36,067 nt of DNA, taken from contig CAJODZ010000002.1 of assembly GCA_905233645.1 (NCBI GenBank), positions 68,366 to 104,432 of the forward strand, in the 5' to 3' direction. Below are positions 32,587 to 36,067 of the stretch, piece by piece. The notes below the pieces were generated by a model. That model saw only the letters and a program-made list of their open reading frames with translations. It had not been told where the DNA came from and searched no databases. The DNA is from an uncultured Synergistales bacterium (GTDB taxonomy: Bacteria > Synergistota > Synergistia > Synergistales > Aminobacteriaceae). Every line of letters begins with the position of its first letter. Position 1 is the stretch's first letter. A program made the translations under genes and the position numbers.

Positions 32587-32684
32587 GGGACAAAATAAGA
32601 CCTGAAAGCACGTAATCAAAAAGGTCACATGCTCTAAAAGTTTGGCGTAGTAATTATAGCATAAAAGTGTTTTGTCTCTTTTTT
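32587..32684 (+). ncRNA. Candidate 98-nt structured RNA
   Basis: The sequence begins GGGACAAAA (32587-32595) and ends TTTTGTCTC (32670-32678). These pair over nine positions, and six T (32679-32684) follow as a terminator tract. Inside, GACCT pairs with AGGTC and, in the loop between and just after, AGCACGT can pair with ACATGCT (one mismatch), an H-type pseudoknot. An alternative hairpin is ATGCT with AGCAT. There is no open frame. It does not look like 6S, signal-recognition-particle RNA, tmRNA or a riboswitch I know. Together with the promoter it fits an independent small RNA in the 365-bp gap between rsmI and the surface-protein gene. Confidence 0.5.
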
Positions 32685-32733
32685 GTTATTTAAAATTTTA
32701 GATTGCCAAATAATTGAAACGGAACGAAATTTT

Positions 32734-33546
32734 TTAAAATTTTGCGCGCAAATAATTTTTAATGACGTTGTGTTTTAATGAATATTTTTCAGATACTATA
32801 TTAACTATGGTTTTTACGCTTTCGCCGTTATTAAATAATTTATCGGCTTCGTCTTGCCATTCGGTATCGTTTAAATTTTCATAACAGCCGGAAATTATTA
32901 AAACTAATTCGCCTCTTACGCCGTCATTTGAAATTTTATCAAGTAAATTTTTTAGGTCGGTGCTTATAACTTCCTGATGAATTTTAGTGAGTTCGCGAAT
33001 TAAAGAGCATGGCCGATTATTAAAAATTTCAAGCATGTCATCAAGATTTTTTAAAATTTTATGCGGCGATATGTAAAAAACTAAACTCAACGGCAAATTT
33101 TTTAAGCTCAAATATAATTTTTTAGCCGCGCTCGATTTTTCAGGCGGAAAACCCAAAAATATAAAACGCTCAGGATTAAAACCAGACAGCAAAACCGCAG
33201 GCAATACAGCAGACGCGCCGGGTATTACGTCAACAGCAAGGTTATTCTCTTGAGCGCGTTTTAACAAAATCCAGCCAGGGTCAGAAATTCCAGGTGTGCC
33301 GGCATCAGAAATGACAGCAATATTTTTTCCGGCCTTGAGTAAATTTAAAAGCTCGTCTAATTTTTCGTTCTCGTTATGAATGTGAAAGGACGTTAATTTT
33401 TTGTGAATGTTGTATTTATTCAAGAGTACGCTTGATGTTCTTGTATCTTCGCACGCAATTAAATCAACTTCGCGCAAAATTCTCAATGCACGTAACGTTA
33501 TATCTTCAAGATTTCCGATTGGTGTAGCGATTAAATATAAAGCCAT
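32734..33546 (-). CDS. rsmI: 16S rRNA (cytidine1402-2'-O)-methyltransferase
   Basis: RsmI 2'-O-methylates C1402 of 16S rRNA in the decoding centre, using SAM. The 270 residues match the family. The SAM-binding tetrapyrrole-methylase fold is shown by the opening LYLIATPIGNLEDITLRAL, then EDTRTSSVLLNKY, VISDAGTPGISDPG and VIPGASAVLPAVLLSGF. The middle holds FLGFPPEK, and a C-terminal helical part carries RELTKIHQEV. It is the last gene of a minus-strand operon, 14 bp after the metallophosphoesterase gene, with only a weak ribosome site, so coupling is likely. Confidence 0.95.
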   Translation of the reverse strand: MALYLIATPIGNLEDITLRALRILREVDLIACEDTRTSSVLLNKYNIHKKLTSFHIHNENEKLDELLNLLKAGKNIAVISDAGTPGISDPGWILLKRAQENNLAVDVIPGASAVLPAVLLSGFNPERFIFLGFPPEKSSAAKKLYLSLKNLPLSLVFYISPHKILKNLDDMLEIFNNRPCSLIRELTKIHQEVISTDLKNLLDKISNDGVRGELVLIISGCYENLNDTEWQDEADKLFNNGESVKTIVNIVSEKYSLKHNVIKNYLRAKF

Positions 33547-33560
33547 GTCTATTTTTAAAA

Positions 33561-34685
33561 TTACTCGCGCGTAATATCAATAATCGTAACTTCAGGCGGT
33601 GCAAAAAATCTCATCATAGGCCCGTTAAAACCTGCTCCGTTTGAAACGTAAACATAACCGCCTGCTTTTTGTGAAAAACCCTGTGTGCTTTTAGACGAGA
33701 TGTTTTTGAAATATCCCATTGGCCAAAATTGTCCGTTATGAGTGTGTCCGGATATTTGTAAATCAAATCTGTTTTCAGCGTCGTGCGGCAAACCTGGACG
33801 ATGTTTAATTAAAAGCACAAATCTATTCTCGTCGCCGTCTTTTAAATATGGTCTGAGCCAGCCGAATTTTTTATCATCAAATCCGATTACGGCCATGTTT
33901 AAATTTTCAAGGTCAAAACGTTCATCAATTAAATAATTAAAATTTTGCTCACGAATAATATTTTCAACGTCCATGTTATAAATGTGATAGTACTCATGAT
34001 TGCCGTTGACAGCGAATGCGCCGTACTTAGCTTTTTTAGCAGCACTGCTTAATAATTCGAGTTCGCGTGTTCTGGAAGTCATATCACCGTCAACGATATC
34101 GCCTGCAAGTATAAAAATATCAGGTTTTGAATTGTTTACGATTTGCATGACGCGCTCAAAGTGTTTTAACGTATAAACGCCTCCCAAATGGACATCGGTC
34201 AAATAAGTAATTCTGATTTTGGGAATTTCGGGCGGTAATTTTTTAGTTGTGATATTTATATAAACCGGCCTCACGAAATAAGCCTCTAACATTGAATAAA
34301 TCGAAAGAATACAAGTTAAAGCAATAGCTATAAAAAGTTTTGTGCGTGTAAATTTTGAAAAGCCTGTTAATAATTCTATAAATCCTATTGACATAAATGC
34401 GAACAAGAAAATTATTATGACCGTGAACAAAATCGCGTAAATAATTTCAAAATAACGGCTGACACTGTATAAACGCCACGCTCCAACGTAAACGATACCG
34501 CTAAAAACCGCCAAACCCGTAAAAATTTTTATTGTGAATGGATTTATGCCGGCTTGCTGTAATTTTAATCTTATAAAAAACGAGACTGTTAAAAATAACG
34601 TTACAAACATGCTCCGAATTATAACGCACAAAAAACCGGCCATGCCATTAACAACATGAAACCGGTTTAAAAAATTCTTTATCAT
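33561..34685 (-). CDS. Membrane-bound metallophosphoesterase (YaeI-like)
   Basis: The 374-residue protein has about four N-terminal transmembrane helices (within 1-140) and then a calcineurin-like phosphoesterase domain. The metal motifs are in order: TDVHLGG (Asp, His), AGDIVDGD, NGNHEYY, IKHRPGLP and SGHTHNGQFWP. It is thus an intact two-metal hydrolase. Relatives include YaeI-type and UDP-diacylglucosamine-hydrolase-like enzymes; the substrate cannot be read from sequence. The first ATG, at 34685, lies 17 bp after the stop of the Sel1 gene and has no clear ribosome site; other starts follow within 15 codons. It is in the same operon as rsmI. Confidence 0.9.
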   Translation of the reverse strand: MIKNFLNRFHVVNGMAGFLCVIIRSMFVTLFLTVSFFIRLKLQQAGINPFTIKIFTGLAVFSGIVYVGAWRLYSVSRYFEIIYAILFTVIIIFLFAFMSIGFIELLTGFSKFTRTKLFIAIALTCILSIYSMLEAYFVRPVYINITTKKLPPEIPKIRITYLTDVHLGGVYTLKHFERVMQIVNNSKPDIFILAGDIVDGDMTSRTRELELLSSAAKKAKYGAFAVNGNHEYYHIYNMDVENIIREQNFNYLIDERFDLENLNMAVIGFDDKKFGWLRPYLKDGDENRFVLLIKHRPGLPHDAENRFDLQISGHTHNGQFWPMGYFKNISSKSTQGFSQKAGGYVYVSNGAGFNGPMMRFFAPPEVTIIDITRE

Positions 34686-34702
34686 TTTTGACGAGTAAGA
34701 AT

Positions 34703-35485
34703 TTATGTTCTTCCTGTACCGTCGCAGTTTTTACATTTACCAGAGCCGCCGCACGTTGGACACCAATCTTCATAATATTGCCAAGAATCGGGGTCAGTCT
34801 CGGGATTGTAATTGTAATTTGCTTTATAAACTCTGCCCTTACCTTCGCAGTCGCGACATCTTCCTGTTCCGCCGCAAAATAAGCAACCGTCTCTAAAATC
34901 ATATTTGGGCGTGTTTGAATTGTTGTACGAATTATTTCCGCCTCCGCTTCCACCGAAGAAAAGCTCTCCCAACATTCCCAACGCCGCAAGCTCTTGAGCC
35001 TGTTTGTGTGCGTTAAGAGCTTCTTTAGCATCTTTATTACCTTGTTGTGCTGCTAAACGCCATAATTTTAGAGCTTCGTTAACATTTTGTTGAACGCCGT
35101 CGCCCTGATAATATAGCGTTCCTAAATCAAATTGCGCCCAATCGTAACCCTGAGCGGCAGATTTGCGTAACCATTTTAAACACTCAGACTTATTCTTTTT
35201 AACGCCTTCACCGTTGTAATAAGCGACAGCGAGCAAATATTGTGATTTATATTCGCCTCTTTCAGCTGCTATTTTCCACCACCTTGCGGCTTCAGCTAAA
35301 TTCTTTTTGACACCGTCTCCAGTAGCATATATACAACCAATTTCAAACTGCGCTTCAAGATTACCCTTTTTAGCTTGCTCTAAAATTTGATTTACGCTAT
35401 GTGAAAAGGCAGGAACGTTAAAAAACATAACGAATAATAAGCACAAAGCAAATCGTTGAAAACTTTTTCTTGTTAAACATTGCAT
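34703..35485 (-). CDS. Exported Sel1-repeat protein with C-terminal Cys-rich zinc-finger-like domain
   Basis: From ATG 35485 (9 nt after AAGGAGG) the product has 260 residues: a signal peptide (RFALCLLFVMFFNVPAFS), about four Sel1 repeats (AQFEIGCIYATGDGVKKN; SQYLLAVAYYNGEGVKKN; AQFDLGTLYYQGDGVQQN), a Gly/Asn/Ser-rich linker, and a Cys-rich tail. The tail has four CxxC/CxxCxGxG-type motifs (CLFCGGTG, CRDCEGKG, CPTCGGSG, CKNCDGTG), the pattern of the DnaJ zinc finger. Sel1 repeats scaffold protein contacts; the DnaJ-type finger usually binds unfolded substrates. Their fusion in an exported protein suggests a chaperone-like or envelope-stress role, but that is speculation. It heads the operon with the phosphoesterase and rsmI. 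Confidence 0.85.
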   Translation of the reverse strand: MQCLTRKSFQRFALCLLFVMFFNVPAFSHSVNQILEQAKKGNLEAQFEIGCIYATGDGVKKNLAEAARWWKIAAERGEYKSQYLLAVAYYNGEGVKKNKSECLKWLRKSAAQGYDWAQFDLGTLYYQGDGVQQNVNEALKLWRLAAQQGNKDAKEALNAHKQAQELAALGMLGELFFGGSGGGNNSYNNSNTPKYDFRDGCLFCGGTGRCRDCEGKGRVYKANYNYNPETDPDSWQYYEDWCPTCGGSGKCKNCDGTGRT

Positions 35486-35530
35486 AACTGAAAGCCTCCT
35501 TATTTCGATTAGAGCAAAATTATACAATGC

Positions 35531-35571
35531 CTAAATAAAAAGCTCCCTCGACCATAAAAAATCGAAGGAGC
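35531..35571 (-). terminator. Terminator of the methyltransferase gene
   Basis: On the minus strand GCTCCTTCGA (35571-35562) pairs with TCGAGGGAGC (35551-35542), one wobble, followed by TTTTTATTT. It lies 30 bp after the stop at 35601. Confidence 0.85.
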
Positions 35572-35600
35572 AAAAATTATAGCAATAACACGGTTAAAAT

Positions 35601-36067
35601 TTATCTTTTCCAGACAAAATAATAATCCGTTGTTTCCTTTCTATTGGTAAGTTCTTCGTCAAATAACCGTCCTTCAGAAATAAGTTTAAAACTTGTTCCC
35701 CATATTTTTGATTGCGTTTCCTTGTATTCCTGAATAGACCTGTAAATTGCAGAATAATCCTGTTTTAAACCGGCTGAATATATATCATTAAGCGTAAGGC
35801 GTTTTTCTATGCCCATGCTTTCTTTAGAGTATATAGTGCAATTTTGCTTGCAAACATCTAACACGTCGTGTAACGCTTTATCGTAATCAACATCGTTTAA
35901 ATACATAAACACGCCGTTGATGAATACATAGTCAAAATGAGTTTTTCCTTGAGAAGCTAAAACGTTTTTTAAATCCTGAAAATACCCGACAAGCAGTTTT
36001 TTATTTTGAAATTCGCTTAAATTATCTTTGGCTCTGTCTATTAAATTAGAGCTGCCGTCAATGCCAA
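35601..36067 (-). CDS. SAM-dependent methyltransferase, C-terminal part (partial)
   Basis: The frame is open to the right edge of the window, so the start is missing. The visible 155 residues begin GIDGSSNLIDRAKDNLSEF, which is the end of the SAM-binding motif I/II region of class I methyltransferases. FDYVFINGVFMYLND (motif IV-like) follows near the middle, then a helical section with SIYRSIQEYKETQSKIW, and a terminal TTDYYFVWKR beta strand. The substrate is unknown. An internal ATG at 35912 should not be taken as the start, because homology-like sequence continues upstream of it. Confidence 0.75.
   Translation of the reverse strand, partial: GIDGSSNLIDRAKDNLSEFQNKKLLVGYFQDLKNVLASQGKTHFDYVFINGVFMYLNDVDYDKALHDVLDVCKQNCTIYSKESMGIEKRLTLNDIYSAGLKQDYSAIYRSIQEYKETQSKIWGTSFKLISEGRLFDEELTNRKETTDYYFVWKR

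Noticed and set aside
32587-32684. Signal-recognition-particle or 6S RNA
   Set aside because: The conserved GGAAGCAGCC apical loop of the former is missing, and the length and single bubble layout of the latter do not fit.
34648-35031. Second minus-strand frame across the Sel1 gene end
   Set aside because: Out of frame with the Cys-rich tail that has clear motifs; it overlaps the next gene start and has no ribosome site.

Overview
The window is AT-rich bacterial chromosome with dense, mostly operonic genes. The best lineage clue is the tail of the secreted protein at 29906-32368: a glycine run, one Cys, a hydrophobic helix and a Lys cluster. This is the layout of the Synerg-CTERM sorting signal known from Synergistota. 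The frequent TTG/GTG starts, the exported proteins of unknown function and the dnaX-dnaE-pyk-cdaA-cdaR order fit a low-GC member of that phylum, but the assignment is an inference.

Layout. 1-1581 (minus): start of an exported protein and a DegT-type sugar aminotransferase. 1656-1979 (plus): promoter and three tRNA genes (Leu-UAA, initiator Met, a second CAU tRNA). 2267-9877 (plus): leuS, an exported protein, pfkA, rho and a family-2 glycosyltransferase whose 5' end carries a 7-bp tandem repeat. 9954-12371 (minus): a hypothetical protein, an exported protein, a CPBP intramembrane protease and a frame-disrupted small membrane protein. 12473-13333 (plus): a PrsA-like foldase. 13425-22514 (minus): dnaX, dnaE, pyk, cdaA and cdaR, nearly without gaps, with both dnaX and cdaA interrupted. 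22644-23690 (plus): a CitC-like ligase. 23726-24076: a dispersed repeat copy abutting a 203-bp IS200/IS605-type miniature element with no transposase. 24138-29714 (minus): an ankyrin protein, a small membrane-anchored protein and a three-gene BmpA/Nup-type importer lacking its binding protein. 29906-32368 (minus): the large Ig-repeat surface protein. 32587-32684 (plus): a candidate 98-nt structured RNA. 32734-36067 (minus): rsmI, a metallophosphoesterase, a Sel1-repeat protein and the end of a methyltransferase gene.

How the genes work together. The core is housekeeping: two replicase subunits, two glycolytic enzymes, leucine charging, termination factor Rho and c-di-AMP synthesis with its membrane partner. 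Around it are envelope functions: the foldase, the surface protein, a possible sorting protease, the glycosyltransferase and the sugar aminotransferase.

The least explained items are: a terminator-linked intergenic repeat present three times with a near-constant 91-93 bp core; the miniature element whose would-be guide sequence is the end of that repeat; the heptanucleotide tract in the glycosyltransferase; interrupted cdaA and dnaX; and the 98-nt RNA. I found no complete new multi-gene system, CRISPR array, prophage or toxin-antitoxin pair.
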